Of a DNA stretch of 14,007 nt, positions 6,865 through 14,007 are shown in pieces. A program made the translations under genes and the position numbers. The stretch comes from Gammaproteobacteria bacterium. Lineage in GTDB: Bacteria; Pseudomonadota; Gammaproteobacteria; SZUA-152. Where the stretch lies: the NCBI GenBank assembly GCA_030613605.1, contig JAUWLO010000032.1, positions 1 through 14,007 on the forward strand. Reading direction: 5' to 3'. Position 1 is the stretch's first letter. Every line of letters begins with the position of its first letter. The notes below the pieces were generated by a model. The model had not been told where the DNA came from. It was given only the letters and a program-made list of their open reading frames with translations, and searched no databases.

Positions 6865-9141
6865 TTAACGTCCCGCCCGAACCAGCCCCCCTAATCCGGC
6901 ATCCTCAAGTGCCGCGTTTAAAAAGTTACGCACCGAATGCGCATACTCAAAGGTTAACGCTTCCTTGAGCAAACTCCGGGCACGTCGCCGGGTAAAGCTA
7001 CGTATCACCCACTTAACACGAGGCAGATTAGCCGCGCTCATACTAAGATTATCGATGCCCATACCCAATAACAAAATAGCTGCTGCAGGGTCACCCGCCA
7101 TTTCGCCACATACACTTACCGGTGTTTTTTCCGCCCTGGCACCGTCAACAATTTGCTGTAGCGCACGAATAACCGCCGGATGTAAAGCATCGTAAAGACT
7201 CGCCACTCGTGCATTATTTCTATCAACCGCAAGCAAATATTGAGTAAGATCATTCGTCCCTACTGATAAAAAATTAACCCTCCGGGCAAGTTCTCTCACC
7301 TGGTATACAGCTGATGGCACCTCGATCATTACGCCTACACGCGGCATGCTGATGCTAACCCCGGAATCAATCAACTCATGGTAGGCGCGACGCAATAATC
7401 GTAACGCATCATCCACTTCAGCAACACTGCTTATCATCGGAAGCAATAAATTCATGTTACCCAGTCCAGCACTGGCGCGAAGCATTGCCCGCAACTGCAC
7501 TAAAAATATTTCCGGGTGGTCCAGACTAATACGAATACCACGCCACCCCAGGAAAGGATTATCTTCTTCAATGGGAAAATACGGCAAGGCCTTATCACCA
7601 CCGACATCTAACGTGCGCAAAGTCACTGGTGCGGGAGAAAAAGATTTCAGAACCTGGCGATAAATTTTAAATTGCTCTTCTTCACCGGGAAATCGATCTC
7701 GAACCATGAAGGGAAATTCTGTGCGATACAACCCTATACCTTCCGCGCCGCTTCGCCGGGAAGGCGACACATCTGCCAACAAACCACTATTCACATAGAG
7801 CGGAATTCCAATATTGTCAGGCGTAACGGCCGGCAAATCACGCAACTCATGCAACTCTCTGGAAAGCTCCTCTTCCTCTCGCAACAAATGTCGGAACTCT
7901 TCCCGCACCCCCCTGGGCGGATCCACATAAACGCGGCCCGTATATCCGTCCACAATGATTTTATGGCCATCCACACGACTCACGGGCAAATCTTCTATAC
8001 CCATTACGGCTGATACACCCATGGCGCGCGCCAGTATGGCCACGTGTGAGGTGCTTGAGCCACGCACAGAGATGACACCCGCCAATCGTTTGACCGGAAC
8101 CTCTGCAAGCATCGATGCGGTAATTTCCTCGCCCACCAGAATGGTTCGAAGCGGATACTTTTTGGGTGTTTGAGGTTCGTCGCTGATTAGTCTGGAAAGA
8201 ATACGGCGACCCAGATCACGCACATCCTCGCCACGCTCGCGTAAATAAGTGTCTTCCATCGCATCGAAAGCACGCAAATGCTCAGCTATGGTTTCTCTCA
8301 GCGCACCCGGAGCCCAGTTTCCATTTTTGATACGTTTAACAACATCGCCCGTTATTGCGCTGCCCTCTAACATCAACAGGTAGGCATCAAAAAGAGCTCG
8401 ATCTTCTGTTGGTAAAATTTCATTCATTCTACTCAACATGGACTGAATATCCTTGCGGACTCCGTTTACAGCTTTCTTGAAAAGTGTAACTTCAGCCCTG
8501 GTGTCTTCTACGGCACGATCCGGAATACTATCCAGATCAGCAATCTGAAATCGGGCTACCGCTGTGCCAATCGCCACACCAGGCGAACCAGGCTGGCCTT
8601 GCAAGGGCGCGACATTGCGTTTTCTATTTTTGCTTTCTTTGGTTAAACCAGAAATGCCACCACTGGCTTCAGCATGGGCGATAGCACCGGCCAACTGCGC
8701 AGCAATAGTGACTAAAAAAGTAACACTATCTTCACTAAATTTCTTTTTCGCGTGCCGCTGCACCACCAACACACCCTGCAATTGTCGGTGGTGGATAATC
8801 GGAACACCAAGAAATGAATGAAATTGTTCTTCGCCAGACTCAGGAAAATACAAATATTGGGGGTGGCCCGGGGCATCAGCCAGATTGACGGGTTCTTCCC
8901 GTGTGCCCACCAGGCTAATAAGCCCCGCATTGTCCTTCATGCGTACCATGCCAACGGCTTTGGCATTTAATCCATCAGTGGCCATAAGAACGTGTTGTCT
9001 GTGTTCCCTGTCCACCATGTATACAGAACACACATCAACATCCATGGCTTTTTTAACACGCGTAACGATGACGTCCAGAGCCTGATCCAGATCCCGGGCT
9101 CCGGTGACTTCCTGAATGATGCGCCGCAACGTGTCTAGCAT
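6865..9141 (-). CDS. ptsP: phosphoenolpyruvate-protein phosphotransferase PtsP (Enzyme I-Ntr)
   Basis: PtsP takes phosphate from PEP and passes it to NPr (PtsO), starting the nitrogen-related PTS that regulates rather than transports sugar. It is a cytoplasmic protein of 758 residues, the usual length. A GAF domain covers about 1-160, and the Enzyme I core starts near GSPGVAIG at 185-192. His366 in GSSTSHVAILAR is the phosphorylated residue. TLDVGGDKALPYF (510-522) and LYRTEFPFM (471-479) belong to the PEP-binding barrel, as do GTNDL at 628-632 and Cys678 in VCGEMAGDP. The ATG at 9141 has AGGAG at a good distance. It follows rppH by 125 bases with no terminator seen, so an rppH-ptsP transcript is likely, as in other gammaproteobacteria. 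Confidence 0.96.
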   Translation of the reverse strand: MLDTLRRIIQEVTGARDLDQALDVIVTRVKKAMDVDVCSVYMVDREHRQHVLMATDGLNAKAVGMVRMKDNAGLISLVGTREEPVNLADAPGHPQYLYFPESGEEQFHSFLGVPIIHHRQLQGVLVVQRHAKKKFSEDSVTFLVTIAAQLAGAIAHAEASGGISGLTKESKNRKRNVAPLQGQPGSPGVAIGTAVARFQIADLDSIPDRAVEDTRAEVTLFKKAVNGVRKDIQSMLSRMNEILPTEDRALFDAYLLMLEGSAITGDVVKRIKNGNWAPGALRETIAEHLRAFDAMEDTYLRERGEDVRDLGRRILSRLISDEPQTPKKYPLRTILVGEEITASMLAEVPVKRLAGVISVRGSSTSHVAILARAMGVSAVMGIEDLPVSRVDGHKIIVDGYTGRVYVDPPRGVREEFRHLLREEEELSRELHELRDLPAVTPDNIGIPLYVNSGLLADVSPSRRSGAEGIGLYRTEFPFMVRDRFPGEEEQFKIYRQVLKSFSPAPVTLRTLDVGGDKALPYFPIEEDNPFLGWRGIRISLDHPEIFLVQLRAMLRASAGLGNMNLLLPMISSVAEVDDALRLLRRAYHELIDSGVSISMPRVGVMIEVPSAVYQVRELARRVNFLSVGTNDLTQYLLAVDRNNARVASLYDALHPAVIRALQQIVDGARAEKTPVSVCGEMAGDPAAAILLLGMGIDNLSMSAANLPRVKWVIRSFTRRRARSLLKEALTFEYAHSVRNFLNAALEDAGLGGLVRAGR

Positions 9142-9266
9142 ACGCAGCTCCTGGTTATTTCATCGGTTTGTGCAATGAGTGGTTCAACGAATACCCGGCA
9201 CATCCTGCACCATGGCTTGTGCGTGGGCGGTAGCATGACAAAAACAGGATCAGCTGCAGCCCCAAT

Positions 9267-9773
9267 TCAGGAAGGAACAGAGCGTGGTTGATTTTTATCT
9301 GGCGCCTGAATCAACGATGCCAGCTCTTCAAGAGCGCTTTGATAGACTTCCTGCTTGAATGACACCACCTGTTCCATCGGGTACCAATATTCTACCCAAC
9401 GCCAGCCATCAAATTCGGGTTTGTCTCCCAGGTCCAGCTGCAAATCTTCATCACCACCAACCAGGCGCAACATATACCAGATCTGCTTTTGTCCGATACA
9501 CAGAGGCTGTGAACCATGACGAACAAAACGCTTTGGTAAATCGTAACGCAACCAGTCACGTGTGCACCCCAGTATTGTCACGTGGTGCTGTTCCAGACCA
9601 ATCTCTTCTTTCAATTCTCGAAACAATGCTTCTTCTGACGTCTCATGCGAGCGAATCCCGCCTTGTGGAAATTGCCAGGCATCCTGACCAATACGTTTCG
9701 CCCACAGCAATTCACCCTGGGCATTACTAACAATAATGCCCACATTCGGTCGGTATCCATCAGAATCAATCAT
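9267..9773 (-). CDS. rppH: RNA 5'-pyrophosphohydrolase RppH (Nudix)
   Basis: RppH removes pyrophosphate from the 5' end of primary transcripts and so opens them to RNase E decay. The 168-residue protein begins MIDSDGYRPNVGII, the standard N-terminus of the family. The Nudix box runs from Gly38 to Leu60: it fits GX5EX7REUXEEXGU with Glu44, Arg52-Glu53 and Glu56-Glu57 present, so the metal site is intact. The preceding WQFPQGG is typical. Start ATG at 9773; the ribosome binding site is weak (GGTG). It is the promoter-proximal gene of a pair with ptsP, and divergent from the HAD gene at 9950. Confidence 0.95.
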   Translation of the reverse strand: MIDSDGYRPNVGIIVSNAQGELLWAKRIGQDAWQFPQGGIRSHETSEEALFRELKEEIGLEQHHVTILGCTRDWLRYDLPKRFVRHGSQPLCIGQKQIWYMLRLVGGDEDLQLDLGDKPEFDGWRWVEYWYPMEQVVSFKQEVYQSALEELASLIQAPDKNQPRSVPS

Positions 9774-9949
9774 TGCACCGTATTCTTTTAAAACAGTCCT
9801 GTAATTAAGAGCTCAATCAACAACTTAAAGCCAATTATGACTTCAATTGTTCCACATTCGCTGCTGCGTGTGCAAGAGGTTGTTCCAAATCATTCCCGCA
9901 CACCTATGCATTCGTTATCATGTACCCACTATTCTATGAGGTGCAAGCC

Positions 9950-10633
9950 GTGAGCCTGGCAATTTTTGATCTGGATAACACCCTGCTGGGTGATGATAGC
10001 GACTACCTGTGGGGACTGTTCCTGGTTGAACAACAGCTGGTGGATAAAGATTTTTATGAACGTGAAAATCAGCGTTTTTACGAAGAATACAAGAAGGGTA
10101 ATCTGGATATCCTCGAATTTCTGGCCTTTAGTCTGGAGCCTCTCACCCGTATAGAGCCTGACACCCTCACTAAACTTCACGCACAATTTATGCGTGAGAA
10201 AATAGCACCGGTCATGCTACCTAAAGCGAAAGCCTTGCTGGAGTCACATCGCGAAAAGGGAGACACCCTGCTTATTATTACTGCCACCAACCGTTTTATT
10301 ACCGGCCCAATTGCCGAGGCTTTGGGTGTGGAACACCTGATTGCCACCAATCCGGAAATCATCGATGGCGTTTATACCGGCCTCGTTGAGGGAACACCCT
10401 GTTTTCGTGAAGGCAAAGTGACTCGACTGAAAAGCTGGCTGGTAGCCAATCAACAAAACCTGGAAGGGAGTAGTTTTTACAGTGATTCTCACAATGACCT
10501 CGCCTTACTGGAGTTGGTATCAAGCCCCATCGTAGTAGACCCCGACGAGACTCTGGCTACACATGCAGAAAGTAAAGGCTGGCCGATTATTAGCCTACGT
10601 GACGAGAGCACGCAGACTTCTTTGCGCGAATAA
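9950..10633 (+). CDS. HAD-IB family phosphatase (SerB-like; possible histidinol-phosphatase)
   Basis: This is a cytoplasmic haloacid dehalogenase-type phosphomonoesterase of 227 residues. Motif I is IFDLDNTLL with nucleophile Asp7 and acid Asp9; motif II is the Thr in IITATN; motif III is Lys in REGKVTR; motif IV is DSHND in FYSDSHNDLALL. The helical cap between motifs I and II fits subfamily IB. The frame allows an ATG at 9920, but GTG at 9950 is better: GAGGTG stands about 7 bases before it, and homologs start directly with SLAIFDLDNT. It sits divergent to rppH-ptsP, as in Pseudomonas, where I recall the equivalent gene being linked to histidinol-phosphate hydrolysis. That substrate is not readable from this sequence. 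Confidence 0.88.
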   Translation: MSLAIFDLDNTLLGDDSDYLWGLFLVEQQLVDKDFYERENQRFYEEYKKGNLDILEFLAFSLEPLTRIEPDTLTKLHAQFMREKIAPVMLPKAKALLESHREKGDTLLIITATNRFITGPIAEALGVEHLIATNPEIIDGVYTGLVEGTPCFREGKVTRLKSWLVANQQNLEGSSFYSDSHNDLALLELVSSPIVVDPDETLATHAESKGWPIISLRDESTQTSLRE

Positions 10634-10708
10634 AATGCTCACGGTATCGGTGTGCGAAAAAATCTCGGTTTAAATTCCGGCTTATAAACCAAAACCCGGC
10701 TTATTATT

Positions 10709-10735
10709 AAGAGAAAACAGCTATCCAGGATAGCC
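10709..10735 (-). terminator. intrinsic terminator at the end of the ParA-like gene
   Basis: On the minus strand GCTATC-CTG-GATAGC forms a perfect six-pair hairpin (10734-10720), followed by TGTTTTCTCTT. The stop codon of the ParA-like gene lies inside the hairpin. A second, AT-rich hairpin (GGTTTA...TAAACC, 10690-10667), followed on the minus strand by six T residues at 10662-10657, could act as backup. Confidence 0.45.
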
Positions 10736-11431
10736 GGTAGCAATGGGGATTACCGTAGCAATACGGTGTGGCTCCAGCTGCTCGGCAGCCTCATCCAGCC
10801 AGCTGATCAACGGCGTCCAACGCTCCAGATCTTTGTCCGTTTGGCTATTCTTCAACTCATGCACACCCAAACCTTGCTCGGCAGCACGTATATGTGTCTG
10901 ACTGTCACGCAGGGTTGCCACCAAAGGCAGCTTGAGATTGGAAAGGAAATGTTCCAGATCCTTGAAAACCAGATTATTTTCCCGAACACGGTTGGCCACG
11001 ATGGCAATCCGTGTGCCTGCTGCACGAGCCTTACCCACCAGCAACAAATCCTGAATAAAATGAGCCGCGGCGTGAATATCGATTGGAGAAGGTAAAACCG
11101 GTAACAGGACAGTGTCCACCCGTTGCACATACTCTGCCAGAATGAGCCCCGCAACACCCGCTGGCGCATCCATGATGGCGACCTCGGCCTCCGGGGGCAG
11201 GCGCATCTGAAAGGCACGAGTCACATCCCGGCGCCGCTGGTATGCGGCAATACCATGAATAGAAGGTCGTTCAGCATCTCGCAGGCTAAGCCAGCGCATA
11301 CTGGAGCCCTGAGGGTCATAATCCAGCAAGACAGTACTGCGCCCCTGACTAGCGTAATAGCCAGCCAGATTGGTCGCTACGGTTGTTTTACCGCAGCCGC
11401 CTTTTGCGTTAAGTACCAGAATACGATGCAT
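10721..11431 (-). CDS. orphan ParA/MinD-type ATPase
   Basis: The 236-residue protein is a deviant Walker A ATPase of the ParA/MinD/Soj class, which forms ATP-dependent dimers that position DNA or protein cargo. NAKGGCGKTT at 8-17 has both the signature Lys10 and Lys15; LLDYDPQGSS near 36-45 is the switch I segment, and IMDAPAG near 87-93 is Walker B. The frame opens at 11497, but ATG at 11431 is preferred: GGCGGA lies 4-5 bases upstream and ParA proteins begin just before the P-loop. No ParB, CopG-type partner or parS-like repeats are visible next to it. It is convergent with the HAD gene and divergent from the B12 riboswitch. Such proteins used to be labelled cobyrinic acid a,c-diamide synthase; the location beside a B12 locus does not support that. 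The cargo is unknown. Confidence 0.88.
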   Translation of the reverse strand: MHRILVLNAKGGCGKTTVATNLAGYYASQGRSTVLLDYDPQGSSMRWLSLRDAERPSIHGIAAYQRRRDVTRAFQMRLPPEAEVAIMDAPAGVAGLILAEYVQRVDTVLLPVLPSPIDIHAAAHFIQDLLLVGKARAAGTRIAIVANRVRENNLVFKDLEHFLSNLKLPLVATLRDSQTHIRAAEQGLGVHELKNSQTDKDLERWTPLISWLDEAAEQLEPHRIATVIPIATGYPG

Positions 11432-11556
11432 TTTTCCGCCAATGCCTCCTGAAGAAAAACCGCTACACAGCTTATTGTAATGATCTATATATGACAAAAC
11501 GTCAACTTGGTCACAAAACTTGAGTCAAATGCCCTCATTTAGGAGATTTAGGGTGC

Positions 11557-11585
11557 TTGACGTCCCAGACCCCAAACCATACAGT
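11557..11585 (+). promoter_or_regulatory. sigma-70 promoter for the cobalamin operon
   Basis: TTGACG at 11557-11562 and TACAGT at 11580-11585 are separated by exactly 17 bases, a strong match to TTGACA-N17-TATAAT. The transcript would start near 11592, right where the riboswitch aptamer begins, which makes this the most convincing promoter in the window. Confidence 0.75.
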
Positions 11586-11591
11586 ACCAAT

Positions 11592-11802
11592 CAGTTTCAG
11601 GTGTCCCACGGATATCTATCCAGAGGATGAAACGGGAAGCTGGTGAGTTGTTCTGATTTAAATAAAGAATGACAATTCCAGCGCTGCCCCCGCAACGGTA
11701 AGCGAGAAGTACGGCGTTTTTAACTAGCTTTGGCTAAAGACAAGCCCTTTACTCACTCGCAAGCCCGGAGACCGGCCTGCGACAACCGACATCGTGTTGC
11801 GG
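11592..11802 (+). promoter_or_regulatory. cobalamin (B12) riboswitch
   Basis: The RNA leader has the conserved parts of a cobalamin aptamer in order: CAGGTG at 11598-11603, which closes the core with GCCTG at 11775-11779; GGGAAGCTGGTG at 11634-11645; the B12 box GCTGCCCCCGCAACGGTAAG at 11683-11702; and AAGCCCGGAGACCGGCC at 11760-11776. Just 3', GTTGCGG at 11796-11802 is complementary to CCGCAAC of the B12 box (11690-11696), as expected for the L5-L13 kissing loop of the ligand-bound form. No U-tract follows, so control is probably at translation or through a later structure. By family knowledge, adenosylcobalamin or a related corrinoid should turn expression down. It would control the TonB-like gene at 11950 and the adenosyltransferase at 12617. 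Confidence 0.93.
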
Positions 11803-11949
11803 CGGGCGACTGGGCGGGGATTGAGTAGGCGGCAACTGATTCAAACCCACCAATGCTTCTTTAGACCAACCTGTTTCTCACCACATCACGGTTTTAGCAA
11901 ACTGATTGCAATAGCCTGCAAATCCATGAATTGCAGCTGAGAAAGAATC
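11803..11949 (+). promoter_or_regulatory. riboswitch expression platform and leader with competing hairpins
   Basis: The 147 bases between aptamer and start codon hold no gene. Near the 3' end, TGCAAATC (11917-11924) can pair either with GATTGCA upstream (11904-11910) or with ATTGCA downstream (11930-11935, one bulge in each case). The two hairpins exclude each other and stand 14-25 bases before the GTG at 11950. They could expose or hide the weak GAGAAAGA translation signal. This is a structural inference from complementarity only. Confidence 0.35.
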
Positions 11950-12606
11950 GTGAGCCTTACAAAAGAATCTATGCAAAAAAAACCTGTCGTTTTGATCGGC
12001 TTCGTCACCCTGTCTTTGCTTGCTCATGCTTTACTGTTTTTATTTCAGGCCAACCCCCCAAGCAGTCTGGCCCAGGCTTCATTAGGATCTAATAGACTCA
12101 GCATATCCCTTGTTAGTGCTGACACTAAGGCAACAAGCAACGCAGAAACACCTGCAAGACCAACCGTTAAAGATCCATTACAGAAAACCCCACAAAAAAT
12201 GGTTGCAAAAAAGCCCGTTCAAACCATGGTTACAGCAGATAATTCTACGACCACATCAATAATAAAAACAAAGCCACAAACAACACCAAATGCTATGCAG
12301 CGTAATTTTCTGCTGGGAGAAATAAAGCACCGACTATCGCGTTACTTAAGTTATCCTGTCCGCGCTCGACGGCGAGGATGGCAAGGGGAAGTGATGGTCG
12401 GCTTTCATGTGGATAAACAGGGATTTTTGCGCAACGTGCATCTCACGCAAACGTCTGGTTACTCTCTGCTGGATAATGCAGCTCTTAACGCCATTGGAAA
12501 GGTTAAAAATATTCCCCTGTCTTCGTGGTTTAAAAATAACCATGAAGACACATTTTACCCTACTGCGCTCCAACTACCGGTAAGTTACCGGCTAACAAAC
12601 AGCTGA
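11950..12606 (+). CDS. TonB-family energy transducer, B12-riboswitch controlled
   Basis: The 218-residue protein is an inner-membrane-anchored TonB. Residues 12-32 form the single N-terminal membrane helix and contain Ser22-LLA-His26, the SxxxH motif that couples TonB to ExbB/ExbD. A periplasmic linker rich in Lys, Thr and Pro follows (about 55-115), then a TonB C-terminal domain at 120-215 with Tyr135-Pro136, GEVMVGFHVDKQG and SGYSLLDNAAL. Its job would be to pass proton-motive energy to an outer-membrane receptor; the riboswitch points to a corrinoid receptor of BtuB type, absent from the window. The start is either GTG at 11950 or ATG at 11971; both have weak ribosome binding sites. The adenosyltransferase follows after 10 bases. 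No exbB or exbD is adjacent. Confidence 0.85.
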   Translation: MSLTKESMQKKPVVLIGFVTLSLLAHALLFLFQANPPSSLAQASLGSNRLSISLVSADTKATSNAETPARPTVKDPLQKTPQKMVAKKPVQTMVTADNSTTTSIIKTKPQTTPNAMQRNFLLGEIKHRLSRYLSYPVRARRRGWQGEVMVGFHVDKQGFLRNVHLTQTSGYSLLDNAALNAIGKVKNIPLSSWFKNNHEDTFYPTALQLPVSYRLTNS

Positions 12607-12616
12607 ACTTAATTCC

Positions 12617-13186
12617 ATGGGACATCGCTTATCAAAAATTTACACGCGCACAGGCGATGATGGCAGTACCGGGCTAGGTGATGGCAGCCGTACCGAAAAA
12701 GACAGCTTACGGGTTGAGGCCATTGGCGCAATAGATGAGCTCAATAGTTTTATCGGTTTACTGCTAGCTCATTCTTTACCGACAGAAATTAGTGATTTCC
12801 TCTCAGATGTACAACACGATTTGTTCGACCTGGGCGGGGAAATCTGCATTCCCGGACGGGAAACACTAACACCTGATTACATAACACGACTGGAAACCGC
12901 GCTGGATAATTACAACGCCGAGCTCACACCGTTAAAAGAGTTTATTTTACCAGGCGGGGTCCAGGAAGCGGCCCTCTGCCATGTAGCACGCACCGTATGC
13001 CGTCGAGCTGAACGCCGTCTTATCAGCCTATACCAGCAACAGCCCGTCTCGAAACAGGCTATCTGTTATCTTAATCGTCTTTCTGATTTTTTGTTTGTGC
13101 TGGCTCGACACCTGAACTTCATTCAAGAGAAAAGTGATGTACTGTGGCAACCCGGACGTCACCAGGAAAATAAAAACGGAAAATAA
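12617..13186 (+). CDS. PduO-type cob(I)alamin adenosyltransferase
   Basis: This enzyme transfers the adenosyl group of ATP to reduced cobalt of cobalamin or cobinamide, making the coenzyme form used by B12-dependent mutases and lyases. The 189-residue protein is a complete PduO N-terminal/MMAB-type trimeric helical domain. TRTGDDGSTGLGDGSR at 10-25 is the ATP-binding N-terminal signature, VEAIGAIDELNSFIG follows at 33-47, FILPGG lies at 109-114, ARTVCRRAERR at 124-134 carries conserved Arg and Glu residues of the active site, and YLNRLSDFLFVLAR is at 151-164. The ATG at 12617 fits the usual MG-RLSKIYTRTGD start. It is 10 bases behind the TonB-like gene and should share its riboswitch-controlled transcript. 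No pdu or eut genes are seen, so the role is general corrinoid salvage. Confidence 0.94.
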   Translation: MGHRLSKIYTRTGDDGSTGLGDGSRTEKDSLRVEAIGAIDELNSFIGLLLAHSLPTEISDFLSDVQHDLFDLGGEICIPGRETLTPDYITRLETALDNYNAELTPLKEFILPGGVQEAALCHVARTVCRRAERRLISLYQQQPVSKQAICYLNRLSDFLFVLARHLNFIQEKSDVLWQPGRHQENKNGK

Positions 13187-13205
13187 ACGGGTGATGTACC
13201 AGAAA

Positions 13206-14007
13206 TTATGATGGCAGGAAGTCGATAGGATAGGTCACTACCATTACCTCAACACTACGCGCGCCAAAGTTCAGTAATTTTACACGAGCCACTAATTTTC
13301 TTTCCAGCTTCTTGTTATTCAACTCAGAAGAAATTATTTTACAGGATGTTACCCGCCCAGATGGAGCTATAGTGATCTCAAGCACAACCTTGCCCTGCAA
13401 GCTAGGATCTCTACGAAGTGCGCGACTGTACAGGGAGTAAATCGCGCCCTTATTCCTGTCAAACACCAGAGAAACTTCCTCATAGGTTCGCGAAGGTCTG
13501 CCGGATCCGCCTGATTTCACCTTCGGTGCCGCCCTGGCAATCATATCAACCGGGCTTTCAACCTGGGTCGTTTGTCGACCTGCCAACGAACTACGACCAA
13601 CACCGCTACTAAGTCGTGAGGTATCAATGCCACCACTGCCGGATGGCCCCGCAGTCAGGATATTTCTTTTCGCAACTTTCGCAGCTGCCACGCCTTTGGC
13701 CAGGCGTTTATTTTTGTTGAGAGCAATGGTTGGCGCATCCCGCAAATCGGCAAGTTCATCTGAAAACGCCAGCAAACCAACACTAGCCGCTTTTTTCCGA
13801 GCTTCAGCGACTTTATCTACTTTGGGCTTTTCTTTTTTCTTCTCTTTTTTCTTTTCTTTCTTTTTCTCTTTCTTTTTTTCTTTTTTCTTCTCTTCTTTTT
13901 TAACGACTTTCTTTGGCACAGGTTTGGGTTTTTGCTTTTCCAGTAACAATTGCGCTAAACGAGGAGGAAGTTTTTCAACCTTGTATTGGTCAATTTCTGG
14001 CACAGGA
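13206..14007 (-). CDS. AgmX/PglI-type TonB-like energy transducer, N-terminus outside the window
   Basis: About 267 C-terminal residues are present; the frame runs on past 14007, and the GTG at 14003 is probably an internal Val, not a start. PPRLAQLLLEK near the beginning is followed by a Lys/Glu tract of about five KKKE units, a Ser/Gly-rich linker, and a C-terminal domain from about residue 175: FDRNKGAIYSLYSRALRRDP, then LQGKVVLEITIAPSGRVTS and a final YPIDFLPS. This domain is of the AgmX/PglI C-terminal family, a TonB-like fold. A membrane helix is expected in the missing part. Such genes commonly travel with exbB, exbD and TPR genes; that cluster would lie to the right. It ends 19 bases from the adenosyltransferase and is convergent with it. 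Confidence 0.8.
   Translation of the reverse strand, partial: PVPEIDQYKVEKLPPRLAQLLLEKQKPKPVPKKVVKKEEKKKEKKKEKKKEKKKEKKKEKPKVDKVAEARKKAASVGLLAFSDELADLRDAPTIALNKNKRLAKGVAAAKVAKRNILTAGPSGSGGIDTSRLSSGVGRSSLAGRQTTQVESPVDMIARAAPKVKSGGSGRPSRTYEEVSLVFDRNKGAIYSLYSRALRRDPSLQGKVVLEITIAPSGRVTSCKIISSELNNKKLERKLVARVKLLNFGARSVEVMVVTYPIDFLPS
13827..13901. repeat. 75-base homopyrimidine/homopurine tract coding for KKKE repeats
   Basis: Every base of the plus strand from 13827 to 13901 is C or T (all A or G on the coding strand). It encodes the Lys/Glu repeat of the 13206-14007 gene. Such a tract can slip during replication and can form triplex DNA. The repeat length may therefore vary between strains. Confidence 0.85.

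Noticed and set aside
7672..8173. Several plus-strand open frames opposite ptsP
   Set aside because: They lie antisense to conserved Enzyme I motifs and have no ribosome binding sites or family resemblance.
9136..9240. 33-codon minus-strand frame between rppH and ptsP, overlapping the ptsP start
   Set aside because: It could couple translation, but it has no clear binding site and a Cys/Pro-rich, unrecognisable peptide; treated as spacer.
10721..11431. Cobyrinic acid a,c-diamide synthase (CobB/CbiA), suggested by the nearby B12 locus
   Set aside because: At 236 residues it is far too short and lacks the glutaminase domain; the P-loop is the ParA type. It is also on the other strand and outside riboswitch control.

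Overview
The window looks like chromosomal DNA from a free-living, probably marine or environmental gammaproteobacterium. The evidence is gene order and protein type. thiD-thiE-hemL, and a SerB-like HAD phosphatase divergent from rppH-ptsP, are arrangements I know from Pseudomonas and related gammaproteobacteria. The base composition is moderate, with AT-richer stretches. I cannot name the genus. I see no rRNA, tRNA, IS element, CRISPR array or phage gene.

Layout. 1-95 (-): 5' end of an unidentified gene leaving the window. 300-1806 (+): thiD and thiE, the pyrimidine kinase and thiamine-phosphate synthase of thiamine biosynthesis. 1850-2296 (+): a group 1 truncated hemoglobin closed by an intrinsic terminator. 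2482-3762 (+): hemL, which makes 5-aminolevulinate for heme. 3938-6835 (+): a 965-residue exported protein that joins a zinc-metallopeptidase domain (HEYTH ... EGLA), a TolB/WD40-like propeller and a C-terminal outer-membrane barrel with Omp85-like motifs. 6865-9773 (-): rppH followed by ptsP (RNA 5'-pyrophosphohydrolase and Enzyme I of the nitrogen PTS). 9950-10633 (+): HAD-IB phosphatase, divergent from rppH. 10721-11431 (-): an orphan ParA/MinD-type ATPase with its own terminator. 11557-11800 (+): a strong sigma-70-like promoter and a cobalamin riboswitch. 11950-13186 (+): a TonB-like energy transducer and a PduO-type cob(I)alamin adenosyltransferase, apparently one B12-controlled operon. 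13206-14007 (-): most of an AgmX/PglI-type TonB-like protein with a long Lys/Glu repeat, its N-terminus outside the window.

How the genes fit together. The left third is cofactor supply (thiamine, heme) with a heme-binding globin between thiE and hemL. The centre right is the RppH/PtsP regulatory pair. The right end is a corrinoid locus: B12 in the cell should repress a TonB that would energise corrinoid import and the enzyme that converts imported corrinoid to adenosylcobalamin. The matching outer-membrane receptor is not in the window. The most novel-looking element is the metallopeptidase-propeller-barrel protein. Most of the remaining genes are ordinary housekeeping genes.
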